Source: Siccirubricoccus phaeus
GTDB taxonomy: Bacteria; Pseudomonadota; Alphaproteobacteria; Acetobacterales; Acetobacteraceae
Length of the DNA stretch: 64,000 bases
Assembly (NCBI RefSeq): GCF_008360935.1
Contig: NZ_SRXO01000002.1
Coordinates: 186,001-250,000, forward strand
Direction: 5' to 3'
A program made the position numbers and the translations under genes. Below the pieces are notes generated by a model. It ran no database searches and was not told the origin of the DNA. It saw nothing but the letters and a program-made list of their open reading frames with translations. Position 1 is the first letter of the stretch. Each line of letters begins with the position of its first letter. Of this stretch, positions 39,680-52,588 are shown in pieces.

Positions 39680-39990
39680 GACGCTCCCTTCGGCAACGCT
39701 TTCGACCAGCGCGCCAGGGAGGCCGGCATCCGGCCACGCATCATCGCCGAGCTGCACCCGACGGGCGATCTGCCGGGCGGCGATCGCCGGTAGCGGCGCC
39801 GGGCTGGCGGAGGATGCCGTGGCGCAGGGGGCCGCCCTGCGTCCCGGCTTCCGCATCCTGCCCCTGCCGCAGGAATTCGAGTGGCACCTGGCGCTGTTGC
39901 ATCCGCGCCGCCGCCGCCTCATCCCCGCCGTGACGCGCTGCTGGCCCGGCTGATCGCCGCCCGGGCGCGGGAGAGCCGCTGCCGTCCGGA
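39680..39990 (+). pseudogene. Remnant of a LysR-type regulator effector domain
   Basis: Three frames each hold a piece of what reads as the C-terminal half of a LysR regulator: RAREAGIRPRIIAELHPTGD, then AIAGSGAGLAEDAVAQGAAL with FRILPLPQEFEWHLALLHPR, then RRDALLARLIAARARES. In order they match the usual ...VAAGLGVALVP...L..PL...W.LAL..R...S.AARALLARL... layout. No N-terminal HTH is seen. Degenerate and non-functional as written. Confidence 0.45.
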
Positions 39991-40027
39991 TCTGCCGGTG
40001 GCCGCCCTCCGGCCAGGGCGGTCGCCC

Positions 40028-40132
40028 TGGGGCGTGATCGGCCAGGGTCGAATCGACCGGAACCGTGAATCACACGGCCCAACAACGAGCTGGAGCGGGA
40101 CAGGTCAGCGAAGCTCAACCGATCCCGCTCCA
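40028..40132. repeat. Diverged TAGAGC MITE-like element, 105 bp
   Basis: Aligns along its length with 22517-22622, sharing GCGTGATCGG, GGTCGAATCGACCG, CCGTGAATC and CTCAACCGATCCCGCTC. The left terminal repeat has drifted (TGGGGCGTGATCGG), so this is an older copy. It lies just after the LysR remnant. Confidence 0.75.
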
Positions 40133-40142
40133 GCCGCCGCCC

Positions 40143-40166
40143 GCAGGGGGCGCGCGCGCCCCCTGC
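40143..40166. repeat. Perfect 24-bp GC palindrome
   Basis: Arms GCAGGGGGCGCG and CGCGCCCCCTGC, immediately after the MITE-like element. The remaining stretch up to 40481 contains a further inverted pair TGACAC/GTGTCA (40260-40276) but no recognisable gene. Confidence 0.5.
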
Positions 40167-40481
40167 CGCCAGGGATCCGGCGCCCCTCCGCCGCGCTGCC
40201 CCCGCCCCGGCCGCGGCACGCGCCGCGCAGCCCAGGCGCATGGAACGCGCGCGGAAAGGTGACACGCCGGGTGTCATGGGATCGCGACCTTCGCCCGTTG
40301 CCAGCGATCTTATGATCGTGTCATGGCTTGAGCAGCGCCGGCCCATGGGGTGCCATCTGCCTTGCTGCGGGAGGAAGAGAGAGCCGGTGCCGCCACCACG
40401 CCCTGAGTTGAGGACACCCCGGAATCGCCCTGCTCCCCGGATCGCCAGGCGGGGTGCCGCCGGTCCGGCGCGGCGGACGCG

Positions 40482-44863
<4,382 letters not shown>

Positions 44864-44867
<4 letters not shown>

Positions 44868-45343
44868 TCGGCCGAGACAGATTGATGCTGGTGATGATGG
44901 CCGCCGAGGCGCGCGCGCAGGGCGGCGGCCCCTTACGGGTGCTGGTGATCGAGGACGAGGCGCTGGTCGCGCTGGAGATCGAGACCTTCCTGACCGCGGC
45001 GGGCCATGTCGTGGTCGGCGTGGCGGCGGATGGGGTGGCCGCCGCCGGGCTGGCGCGGCAGGCCACCCCGCTGCCCGACCTGGCGCTGGTGGATATGCGG
45101 CTGGCGAATGGTTCGAGCGGGCTGCAGATCGCCGCGGATTTCGCGACGCTCGGCATTCCGGTGCTGTTCGTCACCGGCAATTGCCCGGACAGCCAGGGCC
45201 GGGGGGTGGCCCTGGGCTGCCTCAGCAAGCCCTTCACGGAAGGCGAGCTCATCGCCTCCGTCGCCGCGGCCGAGGCGGTGCTGCGGGGGCGCCCGCTGCC
45301 GCGGCGCCTGCCCTCCGGCCTGCAGCTCTACGGCAGCGGCTGA
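44864..45343 (+). CDS. Single-domain response regulator
   Basis: 159 residues, only a receiver domain. Acidic pair in [15 protein letters not shown], phospho-acceptor Asp in [16 protein letters not shown], switch Thr in LFVTGN, Lys in LSKPFTE. TTG 44864 overlaps the kinase stop (TTGA) and has GGGGAGA at good distance, so it is preferred to ATG 44885. Lacking an output domain, it probably passes phosphate on or acts by protein contact, as is common for partners of HisKA_2 kinases. Confidence 0.85.
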
Positions 45344-45457
45344 GCCGCGGCCGCCGGGCATTCGGGTGAGGGCCGCTGCGGCGGGCGGGGGTTCCGCGGC
45401 CGGCCAAGGGCGGCGCGGGCGGGGCGTTCCGGGATCTCTCCCGGCGCGCCAGCCGCC

Positions 45458-46378
45458 TCAGACGGCGGCCAGGTCCAGCACCGCCTCCAGCGTCACCGCC
45501 CCGCCGCCGGCCAGGGGCACCGCGCGGGTGCCGCGGGCGAGCATTTCCGCCAGCGCATCCCGCAGCGTCGCCTCGGCCGGCAGGGGCGGGCCCGCCGCCG
45601 CCGCCTCGCCCCGCGCCGCCTTCGCAGGGAAGAGGCCGAGCCGGGTCAGCGCCCGGTCGCTGCCGAGAAAGCCGGCGACGAAGCCATTCGCCGGATGCGC
45701 CAGCAGCGCCTCCGGCGGCGCGTGCTGCACCAGCCGCCCATCCCGCAGCACCGCCACGGCATCGCCCAGGCGCATCGCCTCCGCCACGTCATGCGTCACC
45801 ACCAGCACGGTCTTGCGGAGCTGGCGCAGCAGCTTCAGCACCTCGTCCTGCAACTGGCGGCGGCGCACGGGGTCCACGGCGCCGAAGGGCTCGTCCATCA
45901 GCAGCACCGGCGGGTCCCCGGCCAAAGCGCGGGCGACGCCGACGCGCTGGCGCTCGCCGCCGGAGAGCTGGTGCGGCCGGCGGGCGGCGAATTGCCCGGG
46001 GGGCAGGCCCATCATCTCCAGCACCTCCGCCACCCGGGCCTGGATGCGGGCTTCCGCCCAGCCCAGCAGGCGCGGCACCGTCGCCACATTCTCGGCGACG
46101 CTGCGATGGGGGAAGAGGCCGCCTTCCTGGATGACGTAGCCGATATGGCGGCGCAGTTGGACCGGATCCTGGCGCAGCGCATCCTGGCCGGCGATCAGCA
46201 CGCGGCCGGCGCTGGGTTCCACCAGCCGGTTCACCAGCCGGAGGGTGGTGGTCTTGCCGGAGCCGGAGGGGCCGATCAGGGCGCAACTCGTCCCTTCCGG
46301 CACCTCCAGGGTGATGTCGGCCACGGCGGGGGCGGCGGCGCCGGGCCAGGCCTTGCTGAGTCCTTCCAGTCGGATCAT
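45458..46378 (-). CDS. ABC transporter ATP-binding protein, OpuCA/ProV-like
   Basis: 306 residues. Walker A GPSGSGKTTTLRLVNRLVEP, Q loop YVIQEGGLFPHRSVAENVAT, signature HQLSGGERQRVGVARAL, Walker B VLLMDEPFGAVDPVRR, and His loop VVTHDVAEAMRLGD. The C-terminal part is shorter than in classical OpuA and may hold one CBS-like repeat (EATLRDALAEMLARGTRAVP). Last gene of a four-gene leftward operon; its start overlaps the preceding permease by 4 bp. Confidence 0.9.
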   Translation of the reverse strand: MIRLEGLSKAWPGAAAPAVADITLEVPEGTSCALIGPSGSGKTTTLRLVNRLVEPSAGRVLIAGQDALRQDPVQLRRHIGYVIQEGGLFPHRSVAENVATVPRLLGWAEARIQARVAEVLEMMGLPPGQFAARRPHQLSGGERQRVGVARALAGDPPVLLMDEPFGAVDPVRRRQLQDEVLKLLRQLRKTVLVVTHDVAEAMRLGDAVAVLRDGRLVQHAPPEALLAHPANGFVAGFLGSDRALTRLGLFPAKAARGEAAAAGPPLPAEATLRDALAEMLARGTRAVPLAGGGAVTLEAVLDLAAV

Positions 46379-47019
46379 GCCTGCACCCCCCGTTGCAGCC
46401 GCCGCTCCAGCAGGCCGAAGCCGGCTTCCGTCAACAGGGCCAGCGCCGCGATCGCCACCGCCCCCAGCAGCATCCGCCCGGTATCCAGCAGGGCGAGCCC
46501 CTGGGTCACCAGATCCCCCAGCCCGCCGCCGCCGATGAAGGTGGCCAGCGCCGCGGCGGAGACCACCTGCACCGCGGCGATGCGCAAGCCCGCGAAGAGC
46601 AGCGGCAGGGCGAGCGGCAGCTCGACCCGGAACAGCGTCTGCGCCCGCGTCATCCCCAGCCCCTTCGCCGCCGCCACCGCCGCCGGATCGGCGCCGCGCA
46701 GCCCGACCACCAGATTCACCAGCACCGGCGGCAGCGCCAGCAGCGCCAGGGCGATCACGGAGGGGGTGAAGCCCACCCCCAGCAGCGGCAGCAGCGCCGC
46801 CAGCACGGCGAGGCTCGGCAGGGTGCGGAGGGCGCCGGCCAGGGTGATGGCCAGCTCCGCCAGGCGCGGCCGGTGGGCGACCGCCAGCCCCAGCGGCAGC
46901 GCCACCCCAATGCCGAGGGCGAGCCCGGTGAGGGAGAGCAGCAGATGCTCCCCCACCGCCCCGGCGAAGAGCGCGGGGTTGCCCCGCAGCCAGGCGAAGG
47001 CCTCGGCCAGCGCCTGCAT
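46375..47019 (-). CDS. ABC transporter permease, OpuCB/OsmY-type (second)
   Basis: 214 residues, about five to six membrane helices (LSLTGLALGIGVALPLGLAV, LAVLAALLPLLGVGFTPSVI). The ATPase-contact loop AAAKGLGMTRAQTLFRVELP is present. Starts within one base of the first permease stop. Pairs with the other permease as a heterodimer. Confidence 0.88.
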   Translation of the reverse strand: MQALAEAFAWLRGNPALFAGAVGEHLLLSLTGLALGIGVALPLGLAVAHRPRLAELAITLAGALRTLPSLAVLAALLPLLGVGFTPSVIALALLALPPVLVNLVVGLRGADPAAVAAAKGLGMTRAQTLFRVELPLALPLLFAGLRIAAVQVVSAAALATFIGGGGLGDLVTQGLALLDTGRMLLGAVAIAALALLTEAGFGLLERRLQRGVQA

Positions 47020-47636
47020 CAGGCGACCGCCGGCAGGCGGCGCTGCACCGCGCCCAGCCCCTGGTCCAGCAGCAGGGCCATGGCGGCGACGAGGCCAGCG
47101 CCGACCAGGATCTTCTCCGTATGCCCCTGGTCCAGCCCGGTCAGGATCAGCGTGCCGAGCCCGCCGGCGCTGATATAGGCGGCGACGGTCGCGGCCGAGA
47201 CCAGGGTGACGGAGGCGACCCGCAGCCCGCCGAGCAGGGCGGGCAGGGCCAGCGGCAGCTCCACCCGCCAGCGCCGCTGCCAGGGGCTGAGGCCCATGCC
47301 CGTCGCCGCTTCCTTCACCGGCGCCGGCACGCCGGCGAGGCCGGCGACCAGGGCGCGCAGCAGCACCGGCAGGGCGTAGGTGACGAGGGCCAGCAGCGCC
47401 GGGGCGAAGCCGAGGCCGAGCACCGGCACCAGCAGGGCGAAGAGCGCCAGGGTGGGCAGGCTGTAGAGCAGCGAGGCGCTGCCCAGCAGCCAGGCGCTGA
47501 GGCGCGGCCGCCCCGCCGCCAGCAGGCCGAGCGGCAGGGCCAGCGCCAGGGCAATCAGCAGCGCCGCCAGCACCAGTTCCAGATGCACGGCGGTCGCGGT
47601 GAGGATGGTGTCGAGGTTGCGGCCGGTCCAGCGCAT
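47019..47636 (-). CDS. ABC transporter permease, OpuCB/OsmW-type (first)
   Basis: 205 residues. Helices LVLAALLIALALALPLGLLA and LYSLPTLALFALLVPVLGLG; cytoplasmic loop KEAATGMGLSPWQRRWRVEL. Overlaps the binding-protein stop and the next permease start by one base each, so the operon is tightly coupled. Confidence 0.88.
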   Translation of the reverse strand: MRWTGRNLDTILTATAVHLELVLAALLIALALALPLGLLAAGRPRLSAWLLGSASLLYSLPTLALFALLVPVLGLGFAPALLALVTYALPVLLRALVAGLAGVPAPVKEAATGMGLSPWQRRWRVELPLALPALLGGLRVASVTLVSAATVAAYISAGGLGTLILTGLDQGHTEKILVGAGLVAAMALLLDQGLGAVQRRLPAVA

Positions 47637-48514
47637 CAGGTCAGGCCCTGGGCGCGGAGGAAGCGGCTGGCGACCTCGCGCGGCTCGTCGCCATCCTGGT
47701 CCACTTCACGGTTCAGCCGCTGCATCACCGCATTGTCCAGCTTGCGGCCGAGGGCGGCGAGGGGCGCTTCCAGCTCCGGCGCCTCCCGCAACGCGGCGCC
47801 GCGGACCACGGCGCAGAGCTGGTAGGGCGGCCAGAGGGCGCGGTCGTCGCGCAGCGTGACATAGCCGCCGACGGCGATCTGCCAGTCCGTCGCATAGGCG
47901 TTCACCACATCCGCCTGGCCATGGGCGAGGGCGGCGTAGCGCAGGCCGAGCGCGGCGAATTGCCGGAGGCGGCGGAATTCCATGCCATAGACCCGGCGGA
48001 GGCCGGGCAGCCCGTCGGCACGGTCGGCGAATTCATTGCCGGCGGCCAGGGTCAGCCTGGGCGCTTCGCGGGCAAGGTCCGAGAGGGTGGCGAGGTTCAG
48101 CCGCCGCGCCGTGGCGGGGGTGACGAGCAGGGCATTGCCGTTGTCGATGCCGGAGGGGGCGATCCAGCGCAGGTCGAAGCGTTCGGCGTAGCCGGCCTGG
48201 ACCTTGGCGAGGATGCCGGCAGCATCGCCCTCCGGCTTCTCCTTCAGCACCACGCCGAGGCCGGTGCCGGTGTATTCCGGGTAGAGGTCGATCTCGCCGC
48301 TGATGAGCGCCGCCTGGGCGATGGCGGTGCCGCCGAGATTGAGCCGCCGCTCCACCGTGGCGCCCATGGCTTCCAGCGCCTGGGCGTAGAGCTCGCCGAC
48401 CACGAGCTGCTCGGTGAAGTTCTTGGAGCCGATGCGGAGGCGCGGCGCCGCCTGTCCGGCGCGGGGCGGCAGCAGGGCGGGCAGGGCCAGCAGGGCGCGT
48501 CGGGGCAGGGGCAT
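47636..48514 (-). CDS. Quaternary-amine-type ABC substrate-binding protein, OpuCC/OsmF-like
   Basis: 292 residues, first gene of the operon. Signal peptide MPLPRRALLALPALLPPRAG. The family opening LRIGSKNFTEQLVVGELYAQ and the ALISGEIDLYPEYTGTG block are characteristic of glycine betaine/choline/carnitine-type binding proteins; osmoprotection is the usual role, but YehZ/OsmF relatives bind weakly or other amines, so the ligand is open. Two TAGAGC elements stand directly upstream, where its promoter must be. Confidence 0.88.
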   Translation of the reverse strand: MPLPRRALLALPALLPPRAGQAAPRLRIGSKNFTEQLVVGELYAQALEAMGATVERRLNLGGTAIAQAALISGEIDLYPEYTGTGLGVVLKEKPEGDAAGILAKVQAGYAERFDLRWIAPSGIDNGNALLVTPATARRLNLATLSDLAREAPRLTLAAGNEFADRADGLPGLRRVYGMEFRRLRQFAALGLRYAALAHGQADVVNAYATDWQIAVGGYVTLRDDRALWPPYQLCAVVRGAALREAPELEAPLAALGRKLDNAVMQRLNREVDQDGDEPREVASRFLRAQGLT

Positions 48515-48525
48515 GGCGGGCAGCC

Positions 48526-48567
48526 TAGAGCGGTTTCACGCTGACTGTGCAGCGCGAAACCGCTCTA
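48526..48567. repeat. TAGAGC palindromic element, 42 bp
   Basis: Ends TAGAGCGGTTTC and GAAACCGCTCTA are perfect inverted repeats around a short GC-rich loop. It begins 12 bp upstream of the binding-protein start codon, so it lies within the leader or promoter of the ABC operon. Confidence 0.8.
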
Positions 48568-48579
48568 GCTTATGGATCG

Positions 48580-48630
48580 TAGAGCAGATTCACGCCTCCG
48601 GGCGATGCCGCCCTCCGGCGATCTGCTCTA
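48580..48630. repeat. TAGAGC palindromic element, 51 bp, copy 2
   Basis: Identical over all 51 bases, in inverse orientation, to 22468-22518. Lies 12 bp from the 42-bp element. The rest of the gap to 48816 shows nothing recognisable. Confidence 0.85.
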
Positions 48631-48816
48631 GCCCATGTGCCGGCGGATAGCGCCACTCCGGCATGCCCGCCGCCTTCGCCCGCCCTCCAGGACGCAGTCG
48701 CGTCCCCGCGCGCTCGATGGCCCAGGGAAGCTTCGTGGCGCCCCCCGTCGCAGCCGAGCGCACCTGGCCACGGGGAGCGTCCCAGCTTCACATGCCGCCG
48801 GGCGTGGCAAGCGGCA

Positions 48817-49251
48817 TCAGACGATGCCGTGCGCCCTCAGAAGCGCCTGCTCATCCCCCGACACCCAGCCGAACACCTTCGGCTCCCCGTCCAGCGCCTG
48901 GACGAAGTAGTGGACGTCGAAATCTATCGCCACCTCCGGTTGGCCCTGGCGGGCATAGATTGCCGTCCAGGCGACATGCGCCACGCAATGCTGCGCATCC
49001 ATCGGGGAGAGGCGGACATCGCGTATCCGCATCTCCTTCGTCCCGATCGCCCGGTAGCGCGCATAGCCTTGCACCATGGCCTGCTTCAGCCGGTCGTCGT
49101 TCCTGCCGGTCATGACGCCGGCAGGCGAGGCCGCTATGAACTCGGAAGCATACAGCGCCGCGACCCCATCCATGTCCATGGCGCCGCCGAGGGACTGGTT
49201 GAAGAGGCTCTCGTATCGCTCGAAGAATTTCCTGACGCGGGTTTCCATCAT
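48817..49251 (-). CDS. SnoaL/NTF2-like protein
   Basis: 144 residues, cone-shaped NTF2 fold expected. Sequence: VRKFFERYESLFNQSLGGAM at the N-terminus, LYASEFIAASPAGVMTGRND, ending YFVQALDGEPKVFGWVSGDE. Such proteins are small enzymes or ligand binders; function here is unknown. The ATG at 49251 has GGAGAG 4 nt before it and is preferred to ATG 49272. Not clearly in an operon. Confidence 0.7.
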   Translation of the reverse strand: MMETRVRKFFERYESLFNQSLGGAMDMDGVAALYASEFIAASPAGVMTGRNDDRLKQAMVQGYARYRAIGTKEMRIRDVRLSPMDAQHCVAHVAWTAIYARQGQPEVAIDFDVHYFVQALDGEPKVFGWVSGDEQALLRAHGIV

Positions 49252-49575
49252 GCGCTCTCCGATGGCCTGCATGGTGCGGAAGCGGAAATTCGGGCCGGGA
49301 CATTGCCGCCGCGCGCCGTGCGAATAGCACGCTTCCGGCGCGATGCGCGGCGCGCCTCCCTGGCACGAAAGCCGGAGCATGGTCCGCGCGCATGGTCGGC
49401 TTCGCCCGCGAGGAAGGCAGGGCGGCAAGGAAGACGCGGCGTGCCTCTGCCCTATCCGCAGCCGGCGCCGCGGGGCGCGCAGCCCGGCCGCGGAATGGCG
49501 CTCCGCCCCAACGGCATTCCGCGATAGGCTCCCACCCCCCAGCCCGGACGGGCCAGGCGAAAGAGGAGCGCGGCG
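49252..49575. other. Intergenic region between SnoaL-like gene and hemD
   Basis: Divergent promoter region. It contains a small inverted repeat GTGC-GAATA-GCAC near 49318-49330. No gene, repeat-family member or clear promoter box was found. Confidence 0.4.
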
Positions 49576-50409
49576 ATGGCGGATGCCCTGGCCGGGATGC
49601 AGGTGGTGGTGCCGGAAACGCGGGAGATGGAGGTCCTCGCCCGCATGCTGGAACGCCAGGGCGCCACCGCCATACGCTGCCCGCTCGTCGCCATCATCGA
49701 CGCGCCGGACCCTGCCCCCATCGAGGCCTGGCTGCGCCGTTTCATCGCCACCCCGCCGCAGACGCTGATCCTGCTGACCGGCGAAGGCCTCACCCGCCTG
49801 CTCGGCGTCGCCGCCCGGGCGGGGATCGAGGCGGAATTCCGTGCCGCCCTGGCCGGGGTGCGGCGCATCTGCCGCGGCCCGAAGCCGGTCGCCCGGCTGC
49901 GCGCCCAGGGCCTCGCGGCGGATCTGGCGCCGGAACCGCCGACCACCGCCGGCATCATCGCCGCCCTGCCGGGCCTCGCCCTGGCCGGCCAGCGCGTCGC
50001 CGTGCAGCTCTACCCGGACAACCCGAACGCGGCGCTGCTGGACGCGCTCCGCGCCCAGGGCGCTACCCCGGACCCCATCCTGCCCTACGCCTATGCCTCC
50101 AAGGAGGACGATGCCCGGGTGCTGGCGACGCTGGCGGAGATGGCGGCGGGGCGGGTGGACCTCATCGTCTTCACCAGTACGCCGCAGCTCCGCCGCCTCA
50201 CCGCCCTGGCCGAGCCGGCGCTGCTGGCCGAAGCCCTGCGCCGCACCCGCATCGCCGCGGTCGGGCCGGTGGTGGCGGAGGCGGTGCGGGAGGCCGGGGG
50301 CGAGGTGGCGGTGATGCCGGAGGACAGCTTCCACATGAAGCCCATGGTGAACGCCATCCTGGCCGCCCTGGCCTCGGGCGGCCTGGCCTTCACCGAACCC
50401 GCCTCCTGA
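49576..50409 (+). CDS. hemD: Uroporphyrinogen-III synthase family protein
   Basis: 277 residues, HEM4 domain. It cyclises hydroxymethylbilane to uroporphyrinogen III for heme, cobalamin and siroheme. Visible family features: two-lobe layout, early VVPETREMEVLARMLERQGA, LTGEGLTRLLGVAARAG, VQLYPDNPNAALLDALRAQG, and the C-terminal FTSTPQLRRLTALA and AAVGPVVAEAVREAGGEV. GAAAGAGGAGCG precedes ATG. HemD is poorly conserved and this copy is unlinked to hemC, so it may be a second or specialised version. Confidence 0.75.
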   Translation: MADALAGMQVVVPETREMEVLARMLERQGATAIRCPLVAIIDAPDPAPIEAWLRRFIATPPQTLILLTGEGLTRLLGVAARAGIEAEFRAALAGVRRICRGPKPVARLRAQGLAADLAPEPPTTAGIIAALPGLALAGQRVAVQLYPDNPNAALLDALRAQGATPDPILPYAYASKEDDARVLATLAEMAAGRVDLIVFTSTPQLRRLTALAEPALLAEALRRTRIAAVGPVVAEAVREAGGEVAVMPEDSFHMKPMVNAILAALASGGLAFTEPAS

Positions 50410-50415
50410 ACCCGC

Positions 50416-50925
50416 TCAGACCCCGCCGGTCTTGTGGATCGGGTCGATCCACAGCACTTCCTCCGGCTTCTCCACCGGCTCGATGTCGAGATTCACCACC
50501 ACCGCCTCATTGTCGGAGCGCACCAGCACGCAGCGCAGCGTCTCATCCGTGCTGGCGTTGATCTCCTGGTGCGGCACGAAGGGCGGGACGAAGATGAAAT
50601 CGCCCGGGCCCGCCTCGGCGACGAATTCCAGCTTCTCGCCCCAGCGCATCCGGGCACGGCCGCTGACGATGTAGATGACGCTCTCCAGCTCCCCGTGATG
50701 ATGCGCGCCGGTCTTGGCGTTTGGGTGGATATGCACGGTGCCGGCCCAGATCTTCTGCGCGCCCACCCGGGCGGCGTTGATCGCGGCGGCGCGGTTCATG
50801 CCCGGGGTCTGCGCCGTATTGGTGTCGAGCTGATCGCCCGGGATGACGCGCACGCCGGTATGTTTCCAGCCATCCTCCGGGGTGTGGCTGCCATCGGGTT
50901 CATGGTGGTGGCCGTCATGCGGCAT
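50416..50925 (-). CDS. Cupin domain protein, His-rich N-terminus
   Basis: 169 residues. Cupin motif 1 includes HIHPNAKTGAHHHGELESVI, motif 2 PGDFIFVPPFVPHQEINAS. Metal ligands are likely the HHH cluster, Glu and His. The N-terminus is rich in His, Asp and Gly (MPHDGHHHEPDGSHTPEDGW), possibly binding metal. ATG 50925 with AGGGGA upstream is chosen over a longer frame. Converges on hemD 6 bp away. Substrate unknown. Confidence 0.8.
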   Translation of the reverse strand: MPHDGHHHEPDGSHTPEDGWKHTGVRVIPGDQLDTNTAQTPGMNRAAAINAARVGAQKIWAGTVHIHPNAKTGAHHHGELESVIYIVSGRARMRWGEKLEFVAEAGPGDFIFVPPFVPHQEINASTDETLRCVLVRSDNEAVVVNLDIEPVEKPEEVLWIDPIHKTGGV

Positions 50926-51222
50926 GGCGGGTTCCCCTGGCTTCGGTGTCCTGCCCGCTCGATCTGCCGGATGTCCGGCGACGGGGCGGATAAGCAGGCC
51001 ACTCATACATAAAGTACATGGAGCTGGCGCCCCGATGCCGATCCGCGGGATTTCGGCAGCAGGACACTGGCCTGGAAGATAGGCCGGGCAGCGGCGAACC
51101 ACCATGGGGGACGCCGGGTTTTCGCCTTGGCACGGCGGCGGATCGTTGATCCAGGACGCAGCGCCCGCCTCTTTCCGATCCGGCGATCCGGACTCGCTCG
51201 CCACAACCGCAAACCGTGGCGC

Positions 51223-52233
51223 CTACAGCCCGGCGAACAGCTCCGTCGAGAGGTAGCGCTCGGCGAAGCTGGCGGCGATGCCGACCACCAGCCCGCCGGC
51301 CAGCCCCTTCTCCTGCGCCACCCCCAGCGCCGCATGCAGCACGGCGCCGGAGGAGATGCCGATCGGCAGTCCCTCCTCCCGGGCGCAGCGGCGGGCGGCG
51401 GCGATCGCCTCCCGCTCCGCCACCCGCACCACCTGATCCATCAGCGCCAGCTCCAGCACCGCCGGCTTGAAGCCGGCACCGATGCCCTGGATGCCGTGCG
51501 GCCCCGCCTCATCGCCGGAGAGCACGGCGCTTTCCGCCGGCTCCACCCCGATGATGCGCAAGCCCGGCCGCCGCGGCTTCAGCGCCCGGGCGATGCCTGT
51601 CAGCGTGCCGCCGGTGCCGATGCCGCCGACGATGACATCCACCTGGCCGCCGGTATCCGCCCAGATCTCCTCCGCCGTGGTCGCGGCATGGATGTCCGGA
51701 TTGGCGGGGTTGTCGAATTGCTTCGGCATCCAGGCACCGGGCGTGGCGGCGACGATGGATTCCGCCCGGGCGATGGCCCCCGCCATGCCGCGGCGGGAGG
51801 GCGTCAGCTCCAGCTCCGCCCCCAGCAGCCGCATCATCTTGCGCCGTTCCGTGCTGGCGCCGTCCGGCATGACGACGATGAGGCGGTAGCCGCGGGCGGC
51901 GGCGACGAAGGCCAGCGCGATGCCGGTATTGCCGGAGGTCGGCTCCACCAAAGTGGAGCGGCCCGGAGCGATCAGCCCCTCCCGCTCCGCCGCCTCCACC
52001 ATGGCGAGGCCGATGCGGTCCTTCACCGAGCCGAGCGGGTTGAAGAATTCCAGCTTCAGGGCGAGGTCGGCGGCAAGGCCCTCCGACGCCTTCAGCCGCG
52101 GCAGGCGGACCAGTGGGGTGGCGCCCACCACCTCCAGCACGCTGCCGAAGATCCGGCCGCGGGAGGGGGCGGGGCTGGGCTCGGGTTTCGGCGCCGCGGC
52201 GCGCCGCCGGCGGTTCGGTTCGCCATCGGGCAT
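51223..52233 (-). CDS. cysK: Cysteine synthase A
   Basis: PLP enzyme making cysteine from O-acetylserine and sulfide. 336 residues with a 25-residue basic/Pro extension at the N-terminus. PLP Lys71 is in LEFFNPLGSVKDRIG; PTSGNTGIALAFVA binds the substrate; GGIGTGGTLTGIARALKPRR binds the phosphate; the C-terminal GISSGAVLHAAL fits. Relatives such as cystathionine beta-synthase-like proteins share these motifs but usually lack this ending. Confidence 0.9.
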   Translation of the reverse strand: MPDGEPNRRRRAAAPKPEPSPAPSRGRIFGSVLEVVGATPLVRLPRLKASEGLAADLALKLEFFNPLGSVKDRIGLAMVEAAEREGLIAPGRSTLVEPTSGNTGIALAFVAAARGYRLIVVMPDGASTERRKMMRLLGAELELTPSRRGMAGAIARAESIVAATPGAWMPKQFDNPANPDIHAATTAEEIWADTGGQVDVIVGGIGTGGTLTGIARALKPRRPGLRIIGVEPAESAVLSGDEAGPHGIQGIGAGFKPAVLELALMDQVVRVAEREAIAAARRCAREEGLPIGISSGAVLHAALGVAQEKGLAGGLVVGIAASFAERYLSTELFAGL

Positions 52234-52588
52234 AGGGGTCCGCTACCATGCTTCATCGGAGGCCGGTAGCCCGCATTGCGGGTGATCCTGCGTCGATGGC
52301 GGCTGAATTCGCCGCGGCGAGGGCGCCCGGCGCTGCCCGCGGCGCGGCCGAGGGCCGGCTGCCATCCGGCCGGCCGCCATGGCCCATGTCCCGCGCCTCG
52401 TCCTTGTCTGGCCCAGGCGGTCTCCCTCGGGGAGGTGATGTGGGGGCGGATACGGGTACGGAACGGGTGCGGGCGCCGAACGGAGGGGCCGCAGGCTCTA
52501 CCGCACTCCCCGCCCGGCCCTCCCCCGTCGGCGGGGGCTGGACAGCGGGCGCGGCTGGTCGTCTCCTGCGGCCATAAGGAAACGTCCC
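52234..52588. other. Intergenic region between cysK and the acyl-CoA ligase gene
   Basis: 355 bp between divergent genes. Only GC-rich sequence without member of the three repeat families. AAGGAAAC before ATG 52589 is the ribosome site. No promoter box is convincing. Confidence 0.4.

Noticed and set aside
48632-48816. Small frames between the TAGAGC elements and the SnoaL-like gene
   Set aside because: Several overlapping frames in both strands, none with ribosome site or motif.
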